NCBI GenBank assembly: GCA_046349155.1
Contig: JAXMCW010000002.1
Coordinates: forward strand, 868,001-932,000
Length of the DNA: 64,000 nt
Reading direction: 5' to 3'
Source of the DNA: Alsobacter sp046349155
Lineage (GTDB): Bacteria > Pseudomonadota > Alphaproteobacteria > Rhizobiales > Beijerinckiaceae
The notes beneath the pieces were generated by a model that had not been told where the DNA came from, did not search any database, and saw only the letters and a list, made by a program, of their open reading frames with translations. Positions within the stretch are counted from its first letter, which is position 1. Each line of letters opens with the position of its first letter. Shown here in pieces: positions 19,497-27,729 of this stretch. Both the position numbers and the translations under genes were made by a program.

Positions 19497-20354
19497 TCAG
19501 TCGGTCTTGACCTCGGCCTTGACCCCGAGATCCGGGTCCATCTTGTACTTCTTGAACAGGGCCGTCTGCGTGCCGTTGGCCTGGATCACGGTCATGCCGT
19601 CGGCGATCGCCTTCAGGAGATCGCTGTTGCCGTTCTTCACGGCAGCGCCGATCGTGAAGCCGCTCAGGATCTTGTAGGCCTTCTCGTAGAGGGTGGGGTT
19701 GTCCTGGGCGAGCGCCTCGACCAGCGCCAGGTCCGTCAGCATGATGTCGGCGCGCTGGGTCTGCACGAGCCGGATGCCGGCCGCGATGTCGGGGTAGGTC
19801 ATGATGGTGACGCCGGGCTTGCCCGCCGCCTTGCAGGCCTCGTCGTCCTTCTTCATCGTGGCTTCCTCGACGGTGCCGAGGCCGACCGCCGCGGTGATGC
19901 CGCAGGCTCCCAGGCCGGTGATCTTCTTGGGATTGCCGACCTGCGTCAGGGCGCCGGTGCCGGCCTGCATGTAGAGGACGTAGTCGACCTGCTTGGCCCG
20001 CTCGGGCGTGTAGTAGAGGTTGTTCCAGAACACGTCGACCTGGCCGCTGATGGTGGCCGGCAGCAGGCCGGACCAGCCGCCCAGGAAGAACTCGTACTTG
20101 ATGCCGGCGCAGTCCAGCACCGCGCGAGCGAGATCGCTGTCGAAGCCGATGACCTTGTTGAAGTCGTTGGGGTCGCGCATCGTATAAGGCGGCGTCTGCG
20201 GATCGGCGCCGATCTTGATCGTCTTGCCCGCCAGGCTCGGATACTTCGTCGCGAGCTTCGCCGGCTCGCATGCGGGGGCCTGGGCCGCAGCATGCGCCGT
20301 GAAGCCCAGGATCATTGAAACGGCCATGGCCGCAGTCCAGGATGATGCTTTCAC
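19497..20354 (-). CDS. Periplasmic amino-acid-binding protein (ABC transporter, family 3)
   Basis: A 285-residue family 3 solute-binding protein. The cleavable signal peptide ends near AHAAAQA (about residue 25). The mature domain has the IGADPQTPPYTMRDPNDFNKVIGFDSDLARAV opening that is typical of polar amino-acid binders. The start is a GTG at 20354 preceded by GGAGAGGGAG. The next in-frame ATG falls within the signal peptide and the longer upstream frame has no homology. It is the partner of the fused permease/ATPase downstream. The insert of Cys-containing residues around ACGITAAVGLG and KKDDEACKAAG may form a disulfide. The ligand is unknown, probably an amino-acid derivative. Confidence 0.9.
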   Translation of the reverse strand: MKASSWTAAMAVSMILGFTAHAAAQAPACEPAKLATKYPSLAGKTIKIGADPQTPPYTMRDPNDFNKVIGFDSDLARAVLDCAGIKYEFFLGGWSGLLPATISGQVDVFWNNLYYTPERAKQVDYVLYMQAGTGALTQVGNPKKITGLGACGITAAVGLGTVEEATMKKDDEACKAAGKPGVTIMTYPDIAAGIRLVQTQRADIMLTDLALVEALAQDNPTLYEKAYKILSGFTIGAAVKNGNSDLLKAIADGMTVIQANGTQTALFKKYKMDPDLGVKAEVKTD

Positions 20355-20453
20355 TCTCGATCTCCCTCTCCAGCCGGCACTCCCACTTCCGGGGACGTCA
20401 GCGGCTGCGGACCTGACCCTGCTGGGTGCGGCCACAACCGGGTGCATCTCGTT

Positions 20454-20484
20454 CAAGTGTCTTGCCTCATACGAAAGGAGCAAG
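20454..20484. promoter_or_regulatory. Overlapping inverted repeats CAAG-TGT-CTTG and CTTGC-N14-GCAAG
   Basis: CAAG at 20454-20457 pairs with CTTG at 20461-20464, and CTTGC at 20461-20465 pairs with GCAAG at 20480-20484. The half-sites match those of the other palindromes in this block. The site lies about 100 bp upstream of the binding-protein start and is a candidate operator. Confidence 0.4.
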
Positions 20485-20672
20485 GGCCGTGCCAGATCAG
20501 GCTTGGAGGAGACATCGGGTGCGCGCCGCGCGCGATGCATCCGCGACGATCGAGCTTGACCAGTACTCCGGCTGAATTTCGTCGGAAAAGACAGCATTTC
20601 CGAACGGATCGAGGGTGCGCGCCAATCGATCCTCGGTGCCAGAATTGCATGCGGGAGCTGCGGCATTTTTGT

Positions 20673-20699
20673 GCAAGCCACTTCTTTGCGGCGCAAGCC
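20673..20699. promoter_or_regulatory. Direct repeat GCAAGCC with 20-bp period upstream of the GMC gene
   Basis: GCAAGCC occurs at 20673-20679 and again at 20693-20699, exactly two helical turns apart. The second copy overlaps TTGC-GGC-GCAA (20686-20696). The pair ends 51 bp before the GMC start, where an activator or repressor would bind. The TTGCATGC word at 20645-20652 is just upstream. Confidence 0.4.
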
Positions 20700-20749
20700 T
20701 TGTCGGCTAGGCTCGGAGCAGCGGCCGGAGCGCGCCGAGGGAACAAGCC

Positions 20750-22414
20750 ATGCAGATTCCACGCCGCGCGCCGCTCCCGGCCCCCGCCTTGCCCGGCGCG
20801 TCCACAACCCCGGCAGAGACGGACGTTGTGATCGTGGGCGGAGGTCTCGCCGGCGCCGTGTTCGCGCGCGTCCTGGCCGAAGCCGGCATGGCGGTCACAT
20901 GCCTCGAGCAGGGCGAATGGTCGTCGCGGGAAGACTACCGTGGCCGGCACGACGACACGGAGATCGCCGCGCTGGGACCATGGCATGCCCATCCCAACAG
21001 GCGCGGCCGGAAGCAGGATCTCTTGGTCGACGACACCGACGCGGAGATGAAGCCGCAGTTCTTCAACGGGGTCGGAGGATCGACCATCCTCTATGGCGGA
21101 CACTGGGTCAGGTTTCTGCCCTCGGACTTCCGCGTGCGCAGCCTCGACGGCGTTGCCGACGACTGGCCCGTCGACTGGTTCGAGCTGGAGCCCTGGTACG
21201 ACCAGGCCGACCGCGACTTCGGGGCATCGGGCCTTGCCGGCGATCCCGCCTATCCCCCACGCAGCAGCGACTATCCCATGCCTCCCTTGCCGATCGCGCC
21301 CTGGGGAGAAAAGGTGGCGCACGCGCATCACCGGCTGGGGTGGCACTGGTGGCCGGGGGCAAACAGCATTGCGTCTCGGCCCTACGAGGGACGCCGGGCC
21401 TGCGTCCAGCGCTCCACTTGCGGCACCGGCTGCAACGAGGGCGCAAAGGCTTCCGTGGACATCACACACTGGCCCCGCGCGATTGCGGCCGGTGCGCAAC
21501 TGCTGACCGGCGCGCGCGCCTGCGAGATCACGCTGGACGGACGCGGACGGGCCAACGGCGTGGTCTACGCTCGGGACGGAGAGCGCCACCGGATCGGCGC
21601 GAACATCGTGGTTCTCGCGGCCAACGCCATCGGGACGGCGCGGCTGCTCCTGCTGTCCGCCTCGGGCCGTGAGCCACACGGGATGGCGAACCGGAGCAGC
21701 CTCGTCGGGCGCCGGCTCATGATGCATCCTTTCGCACGCGTGATCGGCTTCTTCGACGAGCCGATGGAGAGCTGGCAGGGGCATTGGGGTCAGAGCCTGA
21801 CCTGCATGGAATTCGCCGAGAGCGAGCCGTCGCGCGGCTTTCTCCGCGGCGCCAAGTGGAACCTGACGCCCTCCGGCGGCCCGTTGGCGGCAGCCCTCTT
21901 CCCGTGGAAGGACGCGCCTCGCTGGGGTGTGCCTCTGCACGTCCATATGGCGGAATGGTTGGGCAGGACCGCGATCTGGGGCATTTCGTGCGAGGATCTT
22001 CCCGATCCTGCCAATCGGGTCGCGCTTCACCCCACCATGACCGATTCCGACGGCCTGCCCGCCGTCAGCCTGCACTACAGCATTCCCGACGATTGCCGCC
22101 GCATGCTCGCCTTCAACACGGCGCGGGCGGCCGAGTCCCTGCGCGCCGCCGGTGCCTACCGGACGGAGACAGTCTGCCCCGTTACCGATCTCGGGTGGCA
22201 TCTCCTGGGCACCGCCCGTATGGGCGACGACCCCGAGACGTCGGTCGTCAATCGATGGAACAGGGCGCACGACGTCGAGAATCTGATGATCGTCGATGGC
22301 AGCACGTTCGTCACCGGATCGAGCGTCAATCCGGCTGCCACGACGGCCGCCCTCGCGCTCCGGGCGGCGCACGCGCTCGTCGCCGCGCGCCGGGACGTGA
22401 GGGCATCCGCGTGA
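20750..22414 (+). CDS. GMC-family flavin dehydrogenase (large subunit)
   Basis: A 554-residue FAD-dependent glucose-methanol-choline oxidoreductase of the gluconate 2-dehydrogenase/fructose dehydrogenase large-subunit type. The FAD dinucleotide motif is VVIVGGGLAGAVFARVLAEAG near residue 26. The C-terminal signature reads GWHLLGTARMG and GSSVNPAATTAALALRAA. Several Cys residues in RACVQRSTCGTGCNEG may tune the flavin or bind metal. The stop overlaps the next gene, which resembles the small subunit of such dehydrogenases. It probably oxidises an alcohol or amino-alcohol intermediate and passes electrons to the respiratory chain. No cytochrome subunit gene is present nearby, so the acceptor is unknown. 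Confidence 0.9.
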   Translation: MQIPRRAPLPAPALPGASTTPAETDVVIVGGGLAGAVFARVLAEAGMAVTCLEQGEWSSREDYRGRHDDTEIAALGPWHAHPNRRGRKQDLLVDDTDAEMKPQFFNGVGGSTILYGGHWVRFLPSDFRVRSLDGVADDWPVDWFELEPWYDQADRDFGASGLAGDPAYPPRSSDYPMPPLPIAPWGEKVAHAHHRLGWHWWPGANSIASRPYEGRRACVQRSTCGTGCNEGAKASVDITHWPRAIAAGAQLLTGARACEITLDGRGRANGVVYARDGERHRIGANIVVLAANAIGTARLLLLSASGREPHGMANRSSLVGRRLMMHPFARVIGFFDEPMESWQGHWGQSLTCMEFAESEPSRGFLRGAKWNLTPSGGPLAAALFPWKDAPRWGVPLHVHMAEWLGRTAIWGISCEDLPDPANRVALHPTMTDSDGLPAVSLHYSIPDDCRRMLAFNTARAAESLRAAGAYRTETVCPVTDLGWHLLGTARMGDDPETSVVNRWNRAHDVENLMIVDGSTFVTGSSVNPAATTAALALRAAHALVAARRDVRASA

Positions 22415-22845
22415 GCACCAGGGGCAGAACGGCGGCTTTGGGCGCAATCCTGGCGCCGGGCGGACACGGGATGCCCGGCTACGGCGAGGCCGACCCGGAC
22501 CTCCACCTGCTCGACAGAGCCATCGCGATCCTGCCTGCCGGCGGTCTGGCCCTCGCGGCCATGCTCGAAGCGCTCCCACCCCACTTCGGCGCCGAGGATG
22601 TTGCCGCGTTCGAAAAGGCCCAGCCCGAGCCCTTCGGGCGCGTGCTGGAGGTCGTGATCGGCGCCTATACCCTGAGCGTGGCGGTGCGCCGCGCGCTCGG
22701 CTATGAAGGCCAGCGGGCGCTGTCCCTGCCGCGGGACGGATTCGGCGCCGAAGACCTCGCCATCCTGCAGATGAAGCGCCAGGCCCGCTGGCGCGATCCG
22801 CGCGCAATCGACGACCCCCATCGCCAGCCGAGGTCGGCCCCATGA
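22411..22845 (+). CDS. Gluconate 2-dehydrogenase subunit 3-like small protein
   Basis: A 144-residue protein starting with GTG at 22411, in a GTGA overlap with the GMC gene stop. It contains LLDRAIAILPAGGLALAAMLEALPPHFGAEDVAAFEKAQPEPFGRVLEVVIGAYTLSVAVRRALGY. Size, helical character and fixed position after a GMC large subunit match the small subunit 3 family, which helps export or assemble the dehydrogenase. No clear Tat signal is visible, which is unusual for this subunit family. Its own stop overlaps the following ammonia-lyase start (ATGA). Assignment rests on context and weak similarity. Confidence 0.65.
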   Translation: MSTRGRTAALGAILAPGGHGMPGYGEADPDLHLLDRAIAILPAGGLALAAMLEALPPHFGAEDVAAFEKAQPEPFGRVLEVVIGAYTLSVAVRRALGYEGQRALSLPRDGFGAEDLAILQMKRQARWRDPRAIDDPHRQPRSAP

Positions 22846-24065
22846 CCATCGAGACCTTTCCAGCCCGCCACGTCGCCAACAGGCTCTCGCGGCGCGGCCA
22901 GCCCTACGGCCCCGCGGAGGCCTCCGTGCTCGACCGGACGGCCGCCGCGCGTGCCGGCGCCGAGATCATGTCCTGGCCCGGCTACCGCCCCACCCCGCTG
23001 GTTTCCCTACCGGGCCTTGCCGGAGCGCTCGGGGTCGGCTCGGTCCTCTACAAGGACGAGGGGCAGCGGTTCGGGCTCACCAGCTTCAAAGCGCTCGGCG
23101 GCGCCTACGCGGTGCTGCGGTTTCTCCAGAAGCATCTGGAAGAGCAGGGCATCAGCGCCAGCGCCGCGGACCTGCTCGCCGGCGCACACCGGGACAAGAC
23201 GGCAGGCGCGGTCGTGACCACGGCGACGGACGGCAACCACGGCCGCTCCGTCGCCTGGGGCGCCCGGATGTTCGGCTGCCGCGCCGTGGTGTTCATCCAC
23301 GAGAACGTCAGCCACGAGCGAGAACAGGCGATAGCAGCCTTCGGCGCCGAGATGCGTCGCGTGCCCGGGGGCTACGACGACAGCGTGCGCGCGGCGGCCC
23401 AGGCCGCGGAGACGGAGGGCTGGATCCTCGTCGCCGACACGAGTTCGGAAGGCGGCGACGAGGCTCCCCGCCTGGTCATGCAGGGCTACATGCTGATCGG
23501 CAGCGAGATCCTGGACTCCTGCGGCCCCGCGCCGACCCACCTGTTCGTTCAGGCCGGCGTCGGCGGGCTGGCGGCGGCCCTGGCCGCATTCTTCTGGGAG
23601 AGCCTGGGCGCTCTGAGGCCACGGGTCGTCGTCGTCGAGCCGATCCTGGCCGACTGCATCTTCCGAGCGGCCCAAGCCGGCCGCGTCGTCGCCATGGAGG
23701 GCCCGACGGACACGTTCATGGCCTGTCTCGCCGCCGGTGAGGCCTCGCCGCTCGCCTGGACCATCCTGGAAGGGGGCATGGACGACGTGCTGGCGCTGCC
23801 GGACGAGGCGGCGATGGCGGCGATGCGGTTGCTGGCGGACGGAGTCGCCGGCGATCCCGCGCTCGTCGCCGGCGAGTCCGGCGCGGCGGCCGTCGCTGGC
23901 CTGATCGCGGCGGCGAACGATCCGGCGCTGCGCAGGGCCCTGGACCTCGGGTTAGAGGCCCGCATCGTCGTCATCGGCAGCGAGGGCGCGACCGACCCCG
24001 CGACCTACGAGCGCGTGACCGGCCGATCCGCGGAGGCCGTCGCCGCCTTCGGCCCGGCCGCCTGA
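22842..24065 (+). CDS. dpaL: Diaminopropionate ammonia-lyase
   Basis: A 407-residue fold type II PLP enzyme matching 2,3-diaminopropionate ammonia-lyase (YgeX/DpaL), which converts DL-2,3-diaminopropionate to pyruvate and two ammonia. The PLP Lys is in RFGLTSFKALGGAYAV. The family-typical TTATDGNHGRSVAWGARMFG and VPGGYDDSVR segments are intact, and the phosphate-binding glycine loop is AGVGGLAAALAAFF. It overlaps the preceding small-subunit gene by 4 bp, so it is co-translated with the GMC dehydrogenase. Its stop abuts the stop of the convergent SDR with no spacing. In enterobacteria and gut bacteria this gene accompanies ureide or purine breakdown genes. Confidence 0.92.
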   Translation: MTIETFPARHVANRLSRRGQPYGPAEASVLDRTAAARAGAEIMSWPGYRPTPLVSLPGLAGALGVGSVLYKDEGQRFGLTSFKALGGAYAVLRFLQKHLEEQGISASAADLLAGAHRDKTAGAVVTTATDGNHGRSVAWGARMFGCRAVVFIHENVSHEREQAIAAFGAEMRRVPGGYDDSVRAAAQAAETEGWILVADTSSEGGDEAPRLVMQGYMLIGSEILDSCGPAPTHLFVQAGVGGLAAALAAFFWESLGALRPRVVVVEPILADCIFRAAQAGRVVAMEGPTDTFMACLAAGEASPLAWTILEGGMDDVLALPDEAAMAAMRLLADGVAGDPALVAGESGAAAVAGLIAAANDPALRRALDLGLEARIVVIGSEGATDPATYERVTGRSAEAVAAFGPAA

Positions 24066-24854
24066 TCATCCCACCTGCCAGCCGCCGTCGACGGTGATCG
24101 CCTGGCCCGTGACGTAGCGCGACAGCCGCGAGGCCAGAAAGACGTAGGTCCCGGCAAGATGATCGAGAGGCCCGAGATGACCCACCGGGATGCGGCTCTC
24201 CAGCGCGCCGCGGACCTCGGCCTCGTCCACCCCGCGCAGAGCCGCGCGGTCTCGAAAAAGCTGCCGGATCATCGCGGTGTCCATCTGACCGGGGCAGACC
24301 GCATTCACCAGGATGCCGGCGCCGGCCAGTTCCGCCGCCAAGCTCTCCATCACCCCGATCATGCCGAACTTGGAGGCGGAGTAGGCGGAGTTCTCTCGTC
24401 CGCCGCGCAGGCCGAACAGCGACGAGGTGAAGATGATGCGCCCGCCCTTGCCGGCGGCGAGCATCCGCCGCGCGGCGACCTTGGCGGTGATGAAGGCGCC
24501 CGAAAGGTTCACGTCCAGCACCCTGCGAAAGTCCGCGAGGTCGGTGTCGACCCCGTGCCTGAGGACGAGGATGCCGGCATTGGGAACCACGATGTCGGGC
24601 GCAGCCCATGCCGCCGCGAACGCGTCCAGCGCCGCTTCCGTCGCCGCCTCGTCGGTCACGTCGAGCGGCAGCGCCATCGCCCTGGCGCCCGGCAGGGCCT
24701 CCAGGCTCGCCAGTCCCGCCTCGAGCTCCGCGCCCGGCAGGTCGGCGACGGCCACGCGCGCACCCTCCTCCACGAAGGCTCGCGCCACGGCGAGGCCGAT
24801 GCCCCGGGCCCCACCCGTCACCAGGGCCGTCTGTCCTTCCAGCAATCCGCTCAT
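24066..24854 (-). CDS. Short-chain dehydrogenase/reductase
   Basis: A 262-residue classical SDR. The cofactor motif is TGGARGIG near residue 13, and the catalytic Ser, Tyr and Lys are in FTSSLFG and YSASKFG. Asp in VAVADLPG after the second strand suggests NAD preference. The C-terminal ITVDGGW is typical of 3-oxoacyl or sugar dehydrogenases. A good ribosome site (GGGAGCAGG) precedes the ATG at 24854. It is divergent from the M20 gene across a 91-bp promoter gap carrying the TTGCATGCAA palindrome, and convergent with the ammonia-lyase. The substrate is unknown. Confidence 0.9.
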   Translation of the reverse strand: MSGLLEGQTALVTGGARGIGLAVARAFVEEGARVAVADLPGAELEAGLASLEALPGARAMALPLDVTDEAATEAALDAFAAAWAAPDIVVPNAGILVLRHGVDTDLADFRRVLDVNLSGAFITAKVAARRMLAAGKGGRIIFTSSLFGLRGGRENSAYSASKFGMIGVMESLAAELAGAGILVNAVCPGQMDTAMIRQLFRDRAALRGVDEAEVRGALESRIPVGHLGPLDHLAGTYVFLASRLSRYVTGQAITVDGGWQVG

Positions 24855-24875
24855 CGCCTGCTCCCTCGGCCTCGT

Positions 24876-24909
24876 CCTTGCATGCAACTCCATTGCACGC
24901 TGCGCAAGG
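24876..24909. promoter_or_regulatory. Nested palindromes (TTGCATGCAA; CCTTGC...GCAAGG) between SDR and M20 genes
   Basis: The 91-bp divergent gap contains TTGCATGCAA at 24878-24887 and TTGC-N7-GCAA at 24893-24907. An outer CCTTGC/GCAAGG pair spans 24876-24909. The same half-sites occur upstream of hyuA and hpaB. It probably controls both divergent genes. Confidence 0.5.
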
Positions 24910-24945
24910 ACCATGCCAGATGGTGAAGCCAGACCGGAGTTCCGC

Positions 24946-26169
24946 ATGACGAGCCGAGCCGTGGACGCCGCCGCCGTCGACGCCTTCGTCGACGACCGCA
25001 GGGACGACCTCCTGTCGCTCCTCGGCGCGCTCGTCGCCGCCCCCAGCTTCAACCCGCCCGGCGACACGCGGGCCGTGGCGGCCATCGTGGCGAGCCGGCT
25101 GGCCGCGGCGGGACTGGCCCACCGGATGGTTGCGAGAGACCCGACCAAGCCCAACGTGATCGCCTCATTCGAGGGGGGACGTCCCGGTCCGCACCTCGTG
25201 TTCAACGTTCACCTGGACACCATCCATCCCGGCGAGGAGAGCGACTGGAGCGTGCCCCTCACCGAGATGACGCGACGGGGTGACCGGCTCTACGGGCTCG
25301 GCATCGGCAACATGAAGGGTGCGGTGGCCGCCCAGCTCCTCGCCGTGGAGTGGCTCTTCGCGCGCCGGCAGGACCTCGCCGGGCGCGTCACCTTCACGGG
25401 CGTCGCCGACGAGACCGTGTTTGGGCCCGACGGGGCGGAGTTCCTGCTGGAAGCGGGAGAGGACATCCTGGGCGATGCCGTGATCTGCGGCGAGGGCCCC
25501 GGCGCGCTGGGCCTCGCCCTGGCGGAGAAGGGCTGGCTCTGGATCGCCGTCGAGGCCACCGCCCGTACCGCCCAGGGGATGCTGGCGCGGCCGCGCTCCT
25601 CGGCCATCACCCGCCTTGCCGCCGCCCTGGTCGAGATCGACGGCTGGAACGCGCTGCGGGCGGAGCCGCCGGAGGTCATCGCCGACGTTGCCCGGGGCGG
25701 ACCCGAGGGGCTTCGCCTCAGCGTCAATGCCGGAACCGTCCAGGGCGGCCTGTTTGTCAGCCAGTCCGCGACCCGGGCCGTGGCGGAGCTCGACTTCCGC
25801 ATTCCCCCGGGCCTCACCGTGGCTGACATCGAGGGCCGGATGTCGGAGCTGTGCGCGCGCTCCGAGGGCTTGTCGTTCCGGCGCCTCAAGGGCGGCGGCC
25901 CCAACTGGACGGCGGCCGGCGAGCCGGTCGTGGCCGCCGTGGCGGCCGCCCATGCCGCGGTCACCGGCGAGGCCGCGCGGCCCGTCGTTCGCCTGCCCGG
26001 CAGCGACGCCAGCCGCTGGCGCCGGCGCGGCGTGCCCGCGGTGTGCTATGGCCCCCAGGCCGACATCGTCTCCGGCGTCGACGATCACGTGATCGCCGAG
26101 GATGTCGTGACCTGCGCCAAGGTCTATGCCCGCGCGGCTCTCTCGCTCCTGTCCGAAGCCCACTCCTGA
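24946..26169 (+). CDS. M20-family amidohydrolase/peptidase with altered metal ligands
   Basis: A 407-residue protein of the ArgE/DapE/carboxypeptidase G2 (M20) family, which normally cleaves N-acyl or peptide bonds with two zinc ions. His-x-Asp (H89, D91) and the C-terminal H381 are present. However, the bridging Asp of the usual DMKG motif is N122 (GNMKG), the second Glu of the Glu-Glu pair is T157 (DET, with E156 kept), and the dimer-interface His is Q210. E183 probably occupies another ligand position. The ATG at 24946 has GGAG at a proper distance; an ATG 33 bp upstream has poor spacing. It lies next to the ammonia-lyase, as ygeY lies next to ygeX in E. coli. Activity may be altered or need a single metal. 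Confidence 0.85.
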   Translation: MTSRAVDAAAVDAFVDDRRDDLLSLLGALVAAPSFNPPGDTRAVAAIVASRLAAAGLAHRMVARDPTKPNVIASFEGGRPGPHLVFNVHLDTIHPGEESDWSVPLTEMTRRGDRLYGLGIGNMKGAVAAQLLAVEWLFARRQDLAGRVTFTGVADETVFGPDGAEFLLEAGEDILGDAVICGEGPGALGLALAEKGWLWIAVEATARTAQGMLARPRSSAITRLAAALVEIDGWNALRAEPPEVIADVARGGPEGLRLSVNAGTVQGGLFVSQSATRAVAELDFRIPPGLTVADIEGRMSELCARSEGLSFRRLKGGGPNWTAAGEPVVAAVAAAHAAVTGEAARPVVRLPGSDASRWRRRGVPAVCYGPQADIVSGVDDHVIAEDVVTCAKVYARAALSLLSEAHS

Positions 26170-26185
26170 GCCCCGAGGCCGCGCC

Positions 26186-27661
26186 ATGCTCGCCGATCCC
26201 TTCTCCTCCAAGATCCGCCCCGCCATCACCGGTGTCCGCGCCGCCGTATCGGCGGCCCACCCGCTGGGCACCGCGGCAGCGCAGCACGTCATCGAGAGCG
26301 GCGGCAACGCGGTCGACGCCGCCATCGCCGCGCAGGCGGTGATCGGCGTCGTCGCGCCCGAGGCGGGCGGCGTAGGCGGAGACGGCTTCTTCATCGTGCG
26401 CGAGCCCGGCGGTGCGGTCACGGCCGTGAATGCGGCAGGAGCCGCGCCGATGGCGGGCCCGCCCGATCGCATCGGCGACAACGGCACCAGCGTCAACGTG
26501 CCCGGCCTCGTTGCCGGCTGGGCCGAGCTCTCCCGCCGCTTCGGCCGCCTGCCGCTCGCACAGGTTCTGCAGCCGGCGATCCGGGCCGCGGCGCAGGGTA
26601 CGGTCGCGCGGCCCAACATGGTGGCCTCGGCCGCCGCGCAGCGCGCCCGCCTCATGCGGGGCGGGGCCCAGGACTCGGTGTTCCTGGCGGCCCGCGCCGG
26701 TGAGCGGATCCGCCAGCCGGCGCTCGCAGCGACGCTTGCCGGCATCGCCGAGGGGGGGCCGGACTGGTTCTACGGTTCGGGGCTCGGCTCCGCCATCGCC
26801 GGCGCCGTCTCGGCTCGCGGCGGGCTGATGACGCCCGACGACCTCGCCGTCCACCGCAGCGTGGTCACGGCCCCGCTCACGGTGCGCTTCCGCGGACGCA
26901 CGGTGCACGTGCAGCCGCCGATGTCACAGGGCGTGCTGCTGGCCATGGCCCTGCAGGGCCTGGAGCGCCTCGGCGAGATACCCGCCGACCGGCTCGATCA
27001 TGCCGCGGCCGAACTGACCGAGGCCTCGTTCGCCTACCGCGACCGATGCGGCGAGGGAGCCGCCCTGCTCGACGTCGCCCTCCCTGTCGACCTCGACAAG
27101 GCGGGACGGCGGGGCGGCCCCCGCAGCTACCTCCACACGGCGGGCGTCGCCGTAGCGGACGAGGAGGGCTTTGTCGTCTCCTCGCTCTTCAGCGTCTTCG
27201 ACAGCTTCGGCTCCGCCATCTATGTGCCCGAAGGCGGCTTCGTGCTGAACAATCGCGCAGGCGGCTTCACCAGCGCGCCCAACGACGTCGGCCCTGGCAA
27301 GCTGCCCGTGCACACCCTTGCGCCCATGCTCATGGACGGCCCGGAGGGCGCGATCGCGCTCTCCACGCCGGGCGCCGACGGGCAGGTGCAGACGCTGCTG
27401 CAGATCCTCGTGGCGAGCGTCGTCGAGGGCGTGGACATCGCGACCGCCGTGCACAGGCCACGCTGGCGCTCGGAGGACAACAAGCTGCTGGTCGAGGACG
27501 GCCACCCGGCGGCGGACGCTCTCAGGGCGCTCGGCCACGACGTCGTCCGCATGCCTTTCGGCGACCTCAAGGCCGGCGGAGTCGTCTGCGCCGGACTGAC
27601 AGGCTCTTCCCCCTTCGCGGTTTCGGACTTCCGCCGCGAGAACTGGTCCGGCGTCGTCTAG
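26186..27661 (+). CDS. Gamma-glutamyltransferase-family Ntn hydrolase with non-canonical active site
   Basis: A 491-residue member of the GGT family, whose members self-cleave to expose an N-terminal Thr nucleophile. The expected TTHxSVVD reads SSLFSVFD (from S332), so Ser replaces Thr. The Arg that holds the gamma-glutamyl carboxylate in the (D)GRExAP motif is replaced (VNAAGAAP, residues 81-88). The fold is otherwise intact (GGNAVDAAIAAQAVIGVVAPEAGGVGG; FVLNNRAGGF). There is no signal peptide, so it is cytoplasmic, unlike most GGTs. It starts 16 bp after the M20 gene stop. The family also contains oxamate amidohydrolase (HpxW) and cephalosporin acylases, so a non-glutamyl amide is the likelier substrate. 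Confidence 0.85.
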   Translation: MLADPFSSKIRPAITGVRAAVSAAHPLGTAAAQHVIESGGNAVDAAIAAQAVIGVVAPEAGGVGGDGFFIVREPGGAVTAVNAAGAAPMAGPPDRIGDNGTSVNVPGLVAGWAELSRRFGRLPLAQVLQPAIRAAAQGTVARPNMVASAAAQRARLMRGGAQDSVFLAARAGERIRQPALAATLAGIAEGGPDWFYGSGLGSAIAGAVSARGGLMTPDDLAVHRSVVTAPLTVRFRGRTVHVQPPMSQGVLLAMALQGLERLGEIPADRLDHAAAELTEASFAYRDRCGEGAALLDVALPVDLDKAGRRGGPRSYLHTAGVAVADEEGFVVSSLFSVFDSFGSAIYVPEGGFVLNNRAGGFTSAPNDVGPGKLPVHTLAPMLMDGPEGAIALSTPGADGQVQTLLQILVASVVEGVDIATAVHRPRWRSEDNKLLVEDGHPAADALRALGHDVVRMPFGDLKAGGVVCAGLTGSSPFAVSDFRRENWSGVV

Positions 27662-27729
27662 CCACCACATCGACGCGGCGCGCGCCTCGCGGGGAGTCGG
27701 AGCCGCCATCCCTCCCAGTCAGGGAGGGT

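Larger units (their letters stand above)
20355..20749. other. Divergent regulatory gap between binding protein and GMC dehydrogenase
   Basis: This 395-bp gap holds no supported gene. It contains a cluster of CTTG/CAAG repeats (20454-20484), the TTGCATG word at 20645 and a direct GCAAGCC repeat at 20673-20699. It probably controls both divergent transcripts. Confidence 0.55.
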
